The position numbers and the translations under genes were made by a program. This document shows positions 55,097 to 63,942 of a stretch of 64,000 nucleotides of DNA, one piece after another (within the stretch, counting starts at the first letter, position 1; the number at the start of each line of letters is the position of its first letter). Below the pieces are notes generated by a model. The model was not told where the DNA came from. It was given only the letters and a program-made list of their open reading frames with translations, and ran no database searches. Origin of the DNA: Pseudomonadota bacterium. GTDB lineage: Bacteria; Pseudomonadota; Alphaproteobacteria; Rhizobiales; Hyphomicrobiaceae. The stretch lies in assembly GCA_018242295.1 (NCBI GenBank), contig JAFECE010000008.1:48314-112313 (forward strand), in the 5' to 3' direction.

Positions 55097-56323
55097 TTGA
55101 ACGAAGAGTTCCACCGCATTAAGCGCCTGCCTCCCTACGTCTTTGCGGAAGTGAACCGTTTGAAGGCGGCTGCCCGCGCGCGCGGTGCGGATATTGTCGA
55201 TCTCGGCATGGGCAACCCCGATATGCCGACGCCGAAGCATATCGTCGATAAGCTTATCGAAACGATTAACAAGCCGCGCACGCATCGGTACTCAGCATCT
55301 AAAGGCATACCCGGATTGCGCAAGGCGCAGGCTGCTTATTACGAGCGGCGGTTCGGCGTGAAACTCGATCCCGAAACCGAGATCGTGGCGACGCTCGGGT
55401 CGAAGGAAGGTTTCGCCAATATCGCGCAGGCGATCGCGGCGCCGGGCGACGTGGTGCTGGTGCCCAATCCTACCTATCCGATCCACGCCTTCGGTTTCAT
55501 CATCGCGGGCGCCTCGTTGCGCCATCTTCCGGCGAGCAACGGCGACGATTTCCTCCGCGCCATGGAGCACGCGGTCAAGCACTCGATCCCGAAGCCCCTG
55601 GCAGTCGTGATATCCTTCCCATCCAATCCGACGGCAATGGTGGTCGGGCTCGACTTCTACAAGGAGGCGGTCGCGCTCGCGAAGAAGCTCGGCGTCATCA
55701 TTCTATCTGACATCGCCTATGCGGAACTCTACTACGACAACGAACCGCCGCCTTCGGTTTTGCAGGTTCCAGGCGCGAAGGACATCGCCGTCGAATTCAC
55801 GTCGCTCTCGAAAACCTACAACATGCCCGGCTGGCGCATGGGCTTCGCCGTCGGCAACGAACGCCTCATCGGCGCGCTGGCGCGCGTCAAGTCGTATCTG
55901 GATTACGGCGCCTTCACGCCGATACAGGTCGCGGCTGCCGCTGCCCTCAACGGGCCGCAGGATTGCGTCGATGAAATTCGTGCGATGTACAAGAGCCGCC
56001 GCGACGTGCTCGTCGAAAGCTTCGGCAAAGCCGGCTTTCCCGTTCCGCCGCCGCCTGCAACGATGTTTGCCTGGGCGCCGGTGCCCGAGCGCTATCGCGA
56101 TATGGGCTCGGTAGAATTTTCGAAAATGCTGATCGAGAAGGCCGATGTCGCCGTTTCTCCAGGCGTCGGCTTCGGCGAATACGGGGAGGGCTTCATTCGT
56201 ATCGCTCTCGTTGAAAACGAACAGCGAATTCGTCAGGCTGCGCGGTCGATCAAGAAGCTCTTTTCGGAATCAGCCGAACCCGTCCATCCAGTCTCCAGTC
56301 CCAGAAAATCCGCTAGCCGATAA
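55097..56323 (+). CDS. class I/II aminotransferase (alanine/aspartate-type, AlaC-like)
   Basis: PLP-dependent aminotransferase of 408 residues. The PLP lysine is in SLSKTYNMPGWRMGFAVG (about 238), with LGMGNPDMPTP and the Arg ligand in EGFIRIALVENEQRIRQA. The start is a TTG at 55097 preceded by GAGGGG, since the family opening EEFHRIKRLPPYVFAEVNRLK begins there. Its position directly before hom is conserved in Alphaproteobacteria and suggests a role in aspartate-family or alanine metabolism. Confidence 0.88.
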   Translation: MNEEFHRIKRLPPYVFAEVNRLKAAARARGADIVDLGMGNPDMPTPKHIVDKLIETINKPRTHRYSASKGIPGLRKAQAAYYERRFGVKLDPETEIVATLGSKEGFANIAQAIAAPGDVVLVPNPTYPIHAFGFIIAGASLRHLPASNGDDFLRAMEHAVKHSIPKPLAVVISFPSNPTAMVVGLDFYKEAVALAKKLGVIILSDIAYAELYYDNEPPPSVLQVPGAKDIAVEFTSLSKTYNMPGWRMGFAVGNERLIGALARVKSYLDYGAFTPIQVAAAAALNGPQDCVDEIRAMYKSRRDVLVESFGKAGFPVPPPPATMFAWAPVPERYRDMGSVEFSKMLIEKADVAVSPGVGFGEYGEGFIRIALVENEQRIRQAARSIKKLFSESAEPVHPVSSPRKSASR

Positions 56324-56332
56324 TCATCACCC

Positions 56333-57658
56333 ATGGAACCTCTCACACTTGGTATTGCCGGACTAGGCACGGTTGGCGGTGGCCTGCTGGGACTGCTTCA
56401 AGCCAACGGACCTCACCTCGCCAACATTATCGGCCGTGAAATTCGCGTCACGGGAATCTCGGCCCGCAACCACGCCAAGGAGCGGGGCATCGCCGTTGAT
56501 GGCGTCAAATGGTTCCACGATCCCGTCGCACTCGCGCGCGATCCCTCGAACACCGTTTTCGTTGAGTTGATCGGCGGCGAGGAAGGCGTCGCGAAAGATG
56601 CGGTCGAAGCGGCTCTCAACGCCAAGAAGCACGTCGTCACCGCCAACAAGGCGCTGCTTGCAAAGCACGGCATCGAGCTTGCGCGCCTCGCGGAGAAGAA
56701 CGGCGTCGCCTTGAATTTCGAGGCGGCCGTCGCGGGCGGCATTCCAGTCATCAAGACGCTTCGCGAAGCGCTGGGCGCCAATCGTGTAAAGCGCGTCTAC
56801 GGCATCTTGAATGGCACCTGCAACTACATCCTGACGCAGATGCAGACCGAAAAGCACACCTTCGCCGATGTCCTGAAGGAAGCACAGGCGCTGGGATACG
56901 CCGAAGCCGATCCGACGTTCGACATCGGCGGCTTCGACGCCGCGCACAAGCTCGCGCTTTTGACGAGCCTCGCTTTCGGCACGAGAGTTGCGTTCGAGCA
57001 AATTCATGTCGAAGGCATTCAATCGATCACGCAGGCGGATATCGAGGCGGCCGATAGCCTGGGCTATCGCATCAAGCTGCTCGGCGTTGCGACGGAGACC
57101 GAAAGCGGCATCGAAGCCCGCGTCTCGCCGGTTCTGATCGCTAAGGATTTCGCAATCGCCGAAGTTTCCGGCGTGACGAACGCCGTCGCAATCGATGGCG
57201 ATTTCTCCGGGAATATTCTGCTCGTCGGGCCGGGTGCAGGCGCGAAACCGACCGCGTCCGCCGTCGCCGGTGATATCCTCGATATCGCGCGGGGGCTTGT
57301 CGTGCCGCCCTTCGTCACGCCCGTCGCGCAGCTGAAAGCCCACAGGCGCGCCAAGCTCGATCAGCATTACGGCTCGTATTACGTCCGGCTGGCGCTGTAT
57401 GATAAGCCGGGCGCCATGGCGAACATCGCCAAGAGCATGGGCGACCAGAACATTTCGCTCGAAAGCATCGTGCAGCATCGCCCGCAGACGTTGCACGCCC
57501 CGCGCGTCGGCTCGCGCGTTCCGAAGAAGGCAGATCAGCCCGTCATCATCATCACCCATGAGACGACGGAAGAAGCCATGCGCAGGGCGCTCGATGCGAT
57601 CGAGAAAGACGGCAACGTCACCGAACGCCCGCAGATGATCCGAATTGAAGAGCTTTGA
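56333..57658 (+). CDS. hom: homoserine dehydrogenase
   Basis: Reduces aspartate semialdehyde to homoserine for threonine and methionine synthesis. The 441-residue product has the NAD(P) site GIAGLGTVGGGLLGLL (7-22), the signature ALGYAEADPTFDIGGFDAAHKLALL (split here: catalytic Asp/Lys around residues 208-230), and a C-terminal ACT domain (about 355-435) for feedback by threonine. Ten bases downstream of the aminotransferase. Confidence 0.95.
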   Translation: MEPLTLGIAGLGTVGGGLLGLLQANGPHLANIIGREIRVTGISARNHAKERGIAVDGVKWFHDPVALARDPSNTVFVELIGGEEGVAKDAVEAALNAKKHVVTANKALLAKHGIELARLAEKNGVALNFEAAVAGGIPVIKTLREALGANRVKRVYGILNGTCNYILTQMQTEKHTFADVLKEAQALGYAEADPTFDIGGFDAAHKLALLTSLAFGTRVAFEQIHVEGIQSITQADIEAADSLGYRIKLLGVATETESGIEARVSPVLIAKDFAIAEVSGVTNAVAIDGDFSGNILLVGPGAGAKPTASAVAGDILDIARGLVVPPFVTPVAQLKAHRRAKLDQHYGSYYVRLALYDKPGAMANIAKSMGDQNISLESIVQHRPQTLHAPRVGSRVPKKADQPVIIITHETTEEAMRRALDAIEKDGNVTERPQMIRIEEL

Positions 57659-57693
57659 TTTTCCCTTAGACCCCCGCGTGGAAGGACATCAAG

Positions 57694-58695
<1,002 letters not shown>

Positions 58696-58887
58696 GGGCA
58701 GAGAAGGTCCGGAACGGCGCAGCGCTTGCTTCTTAGTGGATACAACGCGAGCCCCCGCCGCTGGAGTGACCGAATCGACCTACAACCTGAGCCTTATCAA
58801 ACGCGCACGCGGCCGGCTCCCCGCAGGGGTTTAGCCGTGCGCCAACAAAGACTCTTGGGTGATCGATTGCGCACGAATCTCGCGACG

Positions 58888-60696
58888 ATGGAATTGGACG
58901 GCGGCGCAGAGCGTGCTTTTCTCGGTGTTGAGAAAAGCGCGCGCGGGTTCGCCTGGCGCGAGCGTCTGCCGCAACATCTAAGACCCCTCGGAACGGCCAT
59001 CAGCCAGCGCCACGGATTGCCCGAGCTGATGGGCCGCGTGCTCGCCGCGCGCGGTGTCCTGCTCGAAGACGTTGCGACCTTTCTTGATCCGACGCTCAAA
59101 GCCTTGATGCCCGACCCGAGTTCGCTCCGCGACATGGAGAAGGCCGCTGCGCGCCTCGCCGACGCGGTAGAGGCCAAACAGAATGTCGCGATCTTCGGCG
59201 ATTACGACGTCGATGGCGCCTGTTCTTCGGCCCTCATGAAACGCTTTCTCGAGCATCATGACACGCCCGCGCGCATCTACATCCCGGACCGCATTTTCGA
59301 AGGCTACGGCCCGAACGCAGCCGCGATCGAGACGCTCGTCAATGAGGGCGCAAAGCTAATCGTGACAGTCGACTGCGGAACGACAAGCCACGAACCGCTT
59401 GCGGTTGCGCCTAAGCTCGGCGCCGACGTCGTCATCATCGACCACCATCAGGCGGACGAGCGGCTGCCTGACGTCCAGGCGATCGTCAATCCGAACCGCC
59501 AAGACGACATTTCAGGGCAGGGGATGCTCTGCGCGGCCGGTGTCGTATTTCTCGTGCTCGTCGCAACGGTGCGCGAACTGCGGCGGCGCGGATTTTATGC
59601 ATCCTCTCGCGAACCCGACCTTTTGGCTCTTCTCGATCTCGTGGCGCTCGCGACGGTCGCCGACGTCGTTCCGTTGGTTGGCCTCAACCGCGCCTACGTC
59701 AAAAAAGGCCTTGCTGTAATGCGAGTGCGAGAGAACGCGGGCCTGACAGCTCTCGCCGATGCTGCAGGTCTCACCGTGCCGCCGACGCCCTATCATCTGG
59801 GCTACATACTCGGGCCGCGCATCAACGCTGGCGGCCGCATCGGCAACGCCGCCCTTGGCGCGACGCTGCTCTCGACATCCGACCCGGTCGAAGCGCAACG
59901 CATCGCCGAGCTGCTCAATCGCCTCAACAAGGAACGCAAGGACATCGAGACGGCGGTGCTAGAGGAAGCGCTCGCGATCGCCGATCACCAGGTTGCCGAA
60001 GACCCATCGCGGGCCATTCTCATCGTCGCTTCGGAGACGTGGCATAAGGGCGTGGTCGGTCTCGTCGCCAGCCGCCTTGTCGAACGTTTCCGCCGGCCTG
60101 CATGCGTCATCGCCTGGGAGGCGAGCGCAATGGGCACGGGCTCGCTCAGATCCGTCCCGGGCGTCGATCTCGGAGCCGCCATACGCGCGGCTGTCACGGC
60201 AGGCCTCTTGGCGAAGGGCGGCGGCCACGCAATGGCAGCCGGCCTGACGGTCAGCAGAGACGGCCTCCCGGCGCTGGAGACGTTTATGCTCGCTCACCTC
60301 GGCACGGCCGCGCAAGGCGTTGGCGACACGGCGCATCTCGACATCGATGCCTCGATCGTTGCCTCCGGCGCGACGCGCGAGCTGATGGATCTCATCGAAC
60401 GGGTGAGCCCATTCGGACAGGGCAATTCGGAAGCGCGTTTCGCGTTGCCGGCGCATCGCGTCAAGTTCGCCAAGTTAATCGGCGAAGCCCATGTCCGCGT
60501 TATTCTGGAAGGCGGCGACGGCTCTCGCCTCGACGGCGTCGCATTTCGGGCGGCAGGGCAGCCGTTGGGCGATCTTTTGACGTCGGCGGGCGGAATGCCG
60601 CTACACGTCGCGGGCCATTTACGGCGCGACACTTGGGGCGGCCGCGAGCGCATCGAACTGCAAATTGAGGACGCCGCCGACCCGCGCCGCCAATAA
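58888..60696 (+). CDS. recJ: single-stranded-DNA exonuclease RecJ
   Basis: 5'-3' ssDNA exonuclease of recombination and mismatch repair. The 602-residue product has the DHH-family motifs: DYDVDGACS (about 102-110), DCGTT, IDHHQADE (motif III) and the later GPRINAGGRIGN. A DHHA1 domain carries the GGHAMAAGLT signature, and an OB-fold C-terminus completes it. The frame opens at 58726, but ATG 58888 (MELDGGAERAFLGV) matches the family start. Confidence 0.94.
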   Translation: MELDGGAERAFLGVEKSARGFAWRERLPQHLRPLGTAISQRHGLPELMGRVLAARGVLLEDVATFLDPTLKALMPDPSSLRDMEKAAARLADAVEAKQNVAIFGDYDVDGACSSALMKRFLEHHDTPARIYIPDRIFEGYGPNAAAIETLVNEGAKLIVTVDCGTTSHEPLAVAPKLGADVVIIDHHQADERLPDVQAIVNPNRQDDISGQGMLCAAGVVFLVLVATVRELRRRGFYASSREPDLLALLDLVALATVADVVPLVGLNRAYVKKGLAVMRVRENAGLTALADAAGLTVPPTPYHLGYILGPRINAGGRIGNAALGATLLSTSDPVEAQRIAELLNRLNKERKDIETAVLEEALAIADHQVAEDPSRAILIVASETWHKGVVGLVASRLVERFRRPACVIAWEASAMGTGSLRSVPGVDLGAAIRAAVTAGLLAKGGGHAMAAGLTVSRDGLPALETFMLAHLGTAAQGVGDTAHLDIDASIVASGATRELMDLIERVSPFGQGNSEARFALPAHRVKFAKLIGEAHVRVILEGGDGSRLDGVAFRAAGQPLGDLLTSAGGMPLHVAGHLRRDTWGGRERIELQIEDAADPRRQ

Positions 60697-60754
60697 AATA
60701 TGAGGGCCGTCGTTGATGGCCCATCCTGTCGCAGGAAATGGAGGCGCACTCGGC

Positions 60755-60783
60755 TTGCCAAAGCCGGTCAAAGCCGCTTATAG
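60755..60783 (+). promoter_or_regulatory. candidate sigma-70 promoter of tRNA-Glu
   Basis: TTGCCA (60755-60760), a 17-base spacer and TTATAG (60778-60783) sit 24 bases before the tRNA 5' end, the right place for its promoter. Confidence 0.5.
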
Positions 60784-60806
60784 GGTGCCTCTTGTTGCCG
60801 ACGGCC

Positions 60807-60881
60807 GCTCCCTTCGTCTATCGGTTAGGACGTCAGATTTTCAATCTGAAAAGACGGGTTCGACTCCCGTAGGGAGCGCCA
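60807..60881 (+). tRNA. tRNA-Glu (anticodon UUC)
   Basis: Complete cloverleaf with encoded CCA. The acceptor stem GCTCCCT (60807-60813) pairs with AGGGAGC (60871-60877). The anticodon arm TCAGA-TTTTCAA-TCTGA has TTC at 60840-60842. The T-arm ACGGG-TTCGACT-CCCGT is at 60854-60870. Discriminator G then CCA end at 60881. It serves as the integration target of the element to its right. Confidence 0.97.
60854..60881 (+). other. predicted left attachment site (tRNA 3' end)
   Basis: The T-arm and acceptor 3' half of tRNA-Glu is a favoured attB core of tRNA-targeting tyrosine integrases. The integrase gene ends 53 bases away and points at the tRNA. The matching right copy (attR) would lie beyond the window; no second copy of this segment is seen inside it. 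Exact core boundaries are not determinable here. Confidence 0.5.
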
Positions 60882-60925
60882 TACCTGTCATCAGCGCAAG
60901 CAATTTCAATGTGTTAGGCGCGAAT

Positions 60926-60954
60926 TTGGCTAGCTAGGTAGTTTCGCTAGCCAA
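60926..60954. other. perfect inverted repeat at the integrase 3' end
   Basis: TTGGCTAGC (60926-60934) and GCTAGCCAA (60946-60954) form a nine-base-pair stem with an 11-base loop, straddling the integrase stop codon. It may be an mRNA 3'-end structure or an integrase accessory site near the attachment point. Confidence 0.45.
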
Positions 60955-62025
60955 TTTTGTTTGAGCTTCGTTCTCATTCGCGCTGGACGGGATCGAAGCC
61001 ATGGCCGTCTCGGCCGCCTTCTCCTTGTTGAAGTCGCGAATGTAGCGCTCGATGACGACGATGCTCTGGCCGGTGATCGCGGAGATTTGCTGCGGCGTGC
61101 AATCTCCATCCGTCAGGCGACGACACATGGCCTTCCGGAGCCCGTGCGGTGAGCGATTTGGTGGCAGACCAGCGTCGCGTGCCGCTTCGATGATGAAGTT
61201 CGTGAACGCTTTCTCTGAACGGGCCGCGCCGTACACCGTCGACAGGTAGACCAAATGATTGTGGAGCCCGGCGATGTGAGGCTCTAAGTCGGGGTGTACC
61301 GGGATGTAGACCGTCACCGTCTCACCGCTCTTGCGTAGATTGACGATGTGCCGGTTGCCGTCACGATGCTGCGGCCCAAGCTTCACGGCATCTGCGCGAC
61401 GCAATCCGGTGTTGAGCAGAATTTCGAGGGCGAGGCGTTGCGGCGTACCCTTGGCCCAATGGGCGCGATACTTCGCGATGTCCGCTTCGGTCCAGGGCTT
61501 CCAGCCCTTAGCCTTGTACTTGATCTTCGGTGCGAGCCGGGCGGGGTTATCTTTGCGGTAGCCATTGAGCACGGCCAAGTCGAGAAGCATAACCAGCCGC
61601 TTCCGCATCGTGTGGGCCTGTGGTTTCGACTCGGCAACGATCGGCTTTAAGATCACCTTGTCGATGATCTCCGGGGTCAGGCCAGCGACTGAACGGTCTC
61701 CATAACTGTTGCGAAGTCGCTCAATGAGGCTGCGATAACTGGTCTTGGTTGCGGCGGCGAGACCCGTGAATGCGGACGAAGCGTAGTAATCGGCGATCAA
61801 TGCTCCCATGCTGCCGGGTTTCGTTTGCTTCGCGCCGATCTCAGATTTTGCAATCGATTGCAAAGGGGCCGCCACCGCTTCGTGATAAGCAGTCCAAAAT
61901 TCCTTTGAGAAAACGGGGCCGGGCAGAGGAATTTTCTTGCGACCGGGCAAGCGAAGATAGATGCGCCGCTTGCCACGGTTGTCCGTGAAATCGTGGACGT
62001 ACTTAGGAAGCTTGAGGCGTGCCAT
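60934..62025 (-). CDS. tyrosine-type site-specific integrase
   Basis: Phage/ICE integrase of 363 residues. The N-terminal SAM-like core-binding domain covers about residues 70-170 (LIADYYASSAFTGLAAATKTSYRSLI-type). The catalytic domain has Arg in LNTGLRRADAV (I), HGLRKAM (H-x-x-R box) and the nucleophile Tyr in VIERYIRDF. ATG 62025 (ARLKLPKYVHDF) is chosen; the frame opens 16 codons earlier. The gene is oriented towards tRNA-Glu, as in elements that integrate at tRNA 3' ends, and overlaps the upstream small gene by 23 bases. Confidence 0.93.
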   Translation of the reverse strand: MARLKLPKYVHDFTDNRGKRRIYLRLPGRKKIPLPGPVFSKEFWTAYHEAVAAPLQSIAKSEIGAKQTKPGSMGALIADYYASSAFTGLAAATKTSYRSLIERLRNSYGDRSVAGLTPEIIDKVILKPIVAESKPQAHTMRKRLVMLLDLAVLNGYRKDNPARLAPKIKYKAKGWKPWTEADIAKYRAHWAKGTPQRLALEILLNTGLRRADAVKLGPQHRDGNRHIVNLRKSGETVTVYIPVHPDLEPHIAGLHNHLVYLSTVYGAARSEKAFTNFIIEAARDAGLPPNRSPHGLRKAMCRRLTDGDCTPQQISAITGQSIVVIERYIRDFNKEKAAETAMASIPSSANENEAQTKLASETT

Positions 62026-62215
62026 TGAGCAGGTCATCCCAATCGTCAGCAGGTTCGGGCTTCTTCGCGGCATCTAGGTCTGCGCGACACACGACGCGAA
62101 AGCCGCTATCGTCCGAGCAATGTTTGACGTAGGCCACATCCTTGCCTGCTGCCTCTACGGCAGTGACGAGGTACTTCACGTCAGACTGCGTGTAGTTCCG
62201 CTTCTTACGCGGCAT
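62003..62215 (-). CDS. small element-borne protein of unknown function
   Basis: A 70-residue protein: PRKKRNYTQSDVKYLVTAVEAAG, then VAYVKHCSDDSGFRVVCRADLD and an acidic tail. The frame opens at 62371 but MPRKKRNYT at 62215 is the likely start. It overlaps both the preceding gene (by 11 bases) and the integrase. Its basic N-terminus and small size would suit a recombination directionality factor, but that is only a guess. Confidence 0.6.
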   Translation of the reverse strand: MPRKKRNYTQSDVKYLVTAVEAAGKDVAYVKHCSDDSGFRVVCRADLDAAKKPEPADDWDDLLNGTPQAS

Positions 62216-62591
62216 CGGGCTCAATCCCCCAATCGGCTTTAATCCCGGCATCCGCTTCGGCGTGGCTCTCGGCCATGCACTGTGCAAACTCTTGGGCGTG
62301 GCGTCGATATTCAGCAGGCGAATTGCAGAAGCGTAGAAGCTCCTTGACCAGTTCGAGAACTTCGTCGGCAACTAACTCCGCGCTGCTATCAATCAAAACT
62401 TCGCTGCCATAAGCAAGGCTGTAAACGTCAGCACCCCAAACATCCTTGCCTGCCACGTACGCGATAAAACCGAACTCGGCGATGGCCGCTATTTCTGCCT
62501 TAGACTGGCGATCATATTTCGCCAAATCATCTTCAAGCTGTTTGAGCAGCCGTTCGGCCTTTACTTGCTTCAACTCGATGACGTTGCTCAT
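62205..62591 (-). CDS. element-borne hypothetical protein
   Basis: A 128-residue acidic, helical protein starting SNVIELKQVKAERLLKQLED and including GKDVWGADVYSLAYGSEV. No recognised domain. Its ATG overlaps the stop of the 66-residue gene (ATGA), so the leftward operon is tightly coupled. Confidence 0.6.
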   Translation of the reverse strand: MSNVIELKQVKAERLLKQLEDDLAKYDRQSKAEIAAIAEFGFIAYVAGKDVWGADVYSLAYGSEVLIDSSAELVADEVLELVKELLRFCNSPAEYRRHAQEFAQCMAESHAEADAGIKADWGIEPDAA

Positions 62592-62791
62592 CACGCAGCC
62601 TCCGACATATCAACGTAGACGATGCGAGCATTGCCGAGCTTCTTGAGAAGTTCGAAGCCGCGCGACCACGCCTTAGAGCGGCTCGTGAAAAGTTCCGATT
62701 TTGCGCCATGCCCAACGGTGTAATGACCGCGTGTGTGTTTGATGATCTTTATGTTGATCGGCCCCATCGTGCCGTCGCGCGTGCTTCTCAT
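62591..62791 (-). CDS. small element-borne hypothetical protein, first of the leftward operon
   Basis: A 66-residue basic protein (MRSTRDGTMGPINIKIIKHTR, then HGAKSELFTSRSKAWSRGFELL). The open frame reaches far upstream, but AGGAG five bases before ATG 62791 decides the start. Its alternating strand pattern recalls DUF1508-like small domains, weakly. It lies just downstream of the operator cluster and is divergent from the Arc-type repressor. Confidence 0.6.
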   Translation of the reverse strand: MRSTRDGTMGPINIKIIKHTRGHYTVGHGAKSELFTSRSKAWSRGFELLKKLGNARIVYVDMSEAA

Positions 62792-62830
62792 TTTTACTCC
62801 TGACAAGAAATGTACTTGGCGACCGTGCCA

Positions 62831-62880
62831 TATCCAGGATACTATCCCCGGGATAAGATTGAGGCAATATCCCTGGGATA
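62831..62880. promoter_or_regulatory. three-palindrome operator cluster with overlapping divergent promoters
   Basis: Three palindromes share the half-site TATCC: TATCCAGGATA (62831-62841), TATCCCCGGGATA (62843-62855) and TATCCCTGGGATA (62868-62880). Their centres are 13 and 25 bases apart. Leftward promoter: TTGCCT (62862-62867), 17 bases, TAGTAT (62839-62844). Rightward promoter: TTGGCG (62816-62821), 18 bases, TACTAT (62840-62845). The two -10 elements overlap almost completely under operators 1 and 2; operator 3 lies four bases before the repressor ATG. Confidence 0.75.
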
Positions 62881-62884
62881 ACCA

Positions 62885-63142
62885 ATGGCAAAAAAGGTTA
62901 AGGATGCGAGAGTTCGTGAGGGAGAACAGATACTTATACGCTTTCCGCCCGGCTCCGATTTGCGGTCGAGACTGGACGCGGAAGCTAAGGAAAATGGCCG
63001 CCGAACTACGGCTGAAGTGATCCATCGGCTTGAACAAAGTTTCAAGAAGCCGACGTCCGCTGAAGACGTCCGAGAGATTGCCTACCGCATTGAAGGAAGA
63101 GTGCAGGACTTGCTGAGAGCGCTCAATTCTTTGAAGTCGTGA
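62885..63142 (+). CDS. Arc-family ribbon-helix-helix repressor
   Basis: An 85-residue DNA-binding protein. The N-terminal half parallels phage P22 Arc. The DNA-contacting strand is Q15-I-L17-I-R19 (Arc has Q9, N11, R13), followed by helix A and AEAKENGRRTTAEVIHRLEQSF (residues 32-53; Arc has AEENGRSVNSEIYQRVMESF). A helical tail (58-83) may aid oligomerisation. No strong Shine-Dalgarno precedes the ATG; GGGA of operator 3 would serve. It probably represses itself and the integrase operon. Confidence 0.88.
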   Translation: MAKKVKDARVREGEQILIRFPPGSDLRSRLDAEAKENGRRTTAEVIHRLEQSFKKPTSAEDVREIAYRIEGRVQDLLRALNSLKS

Positions 63143-63210
63143 CGACGCGGTAGCGGGCTCGGAGCAAACCAACGAGCTTGCTCACGCAGAACAGCAAGCT
63201 GAAAAAGAAA

Positions 63211-63234
63211 AACCCCGCATTGGCGTGCGGGGTT
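63211..63234 (-). terminator. GC-rich terminator hairpin within the element
   Basis: AACCCCGC (63211-63218) pairs with GCGGGGTT (63227-63234). The run GAAAAAGAAA on its left gives TTTCTTTTTC after the stem on the minus strand, so it is a strong leftward terminator. On the plus strand only TT follows. It would insulate the Arc gene and switch region from leftward transcription entering from the rest of the element. Confidence 0.65.
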
Positions 63235-63330
63235 GAAATCTCACGCCGGTCGCGTCGGCGTTACGTAGTAGTCGGAATGCTGTCTACGTATCATCGACTG
63301 CGGCCGAACACAATTGGAGTTGTTCGACGC

Positions 63331-63942
63331 ATGTCGCGTTACACGGAGAAAATAATCAAGCTCGTTGAGCAGGGCCTGCATGAGTCGCCGTGGCCCTACG
63401 ACGGCGCTGTTTGGGTCGCCGCGCCTCAAGACGATTGGGCGGCAGAGTTAGGTTGCTCGACTAGGACGTTTCGAAGCATCATCAGCAAACCGCCCTTCGA
63501 TACAGCTCGCACGGTGGTCAACGGTAAAACAGTTTGCCTCGTCCGTATCGGAGAGCCGAGACCCAAGACGCCACGCCATCTCGCGAACATCATGGCGAAG
63601 ATGTTTCTGGCGAAGACCGGGAAAGTCGTCAGCCGCCACAACTTCGGTTGCTTGGTAGGATGCGCCGAACTGTGGCCCGCCGACTGCGCGATTGAAATTT
63701 TCAAATGCGTGCTCGCGAACTGGGGGCCGTTCGCGGGCTGCGCAAAAGACGTGCTGTACGTGACCGACAAGCTTGCAGGGAAGAAGCCTCGCACCAAGGA
63801 ATGGTTCTACGAGTTCCCGTGCTTGTCGTTCCTTCGTAAGGCGCACGGTGTGGCGGTCGATTTTTACATCATGGAAGCGCAGCACGCGGGCAAGGTTCTT
63901 CCGCCTTCGTTGGCGAATTGGAATGCCCCAGACGTGCTCTGA
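63331..63942 (+). CDS. element-borne protein with helix-turn-helix-like N-terminus, function unknown
   Basis: A 203-residue soluble protein. Residues 25-60 include DDWAAELGCSTRTFRSIISKPPF, which reads like a winged-helix recognition region. The rest (HLANIMAKMFLAKTGKVVSRHNFGC, then WPADCAIEIFKCVLANW and WFYEFPCLSFLRKAHGVAVDFY) is helical. The layout resembles small replication or regulatory proteins of integrative elements, but I cannot name a family. The start at 63331 follows GGAG at 63316-63319; the frame opens at 63178. Confidence 0.6.
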   Translation: MSRYTEKIIKLVEQGLHESPWPYDGAVWVAAPQDDWAAELGCSTRTFRSIISKPPFDTARTVVNGKTVCLVRIGEPRPKTPRHLANIMAKMFLAKTGKVVSRHNFGCLVGCAELWPADCAIEIFKCVLANWGPFAGCAKDVLYVTDKLAGKKPRTKEWFYEFPCLSFLRKAHGVAVDFYIMEAQHAGKVLPPSLANWNAPDVL

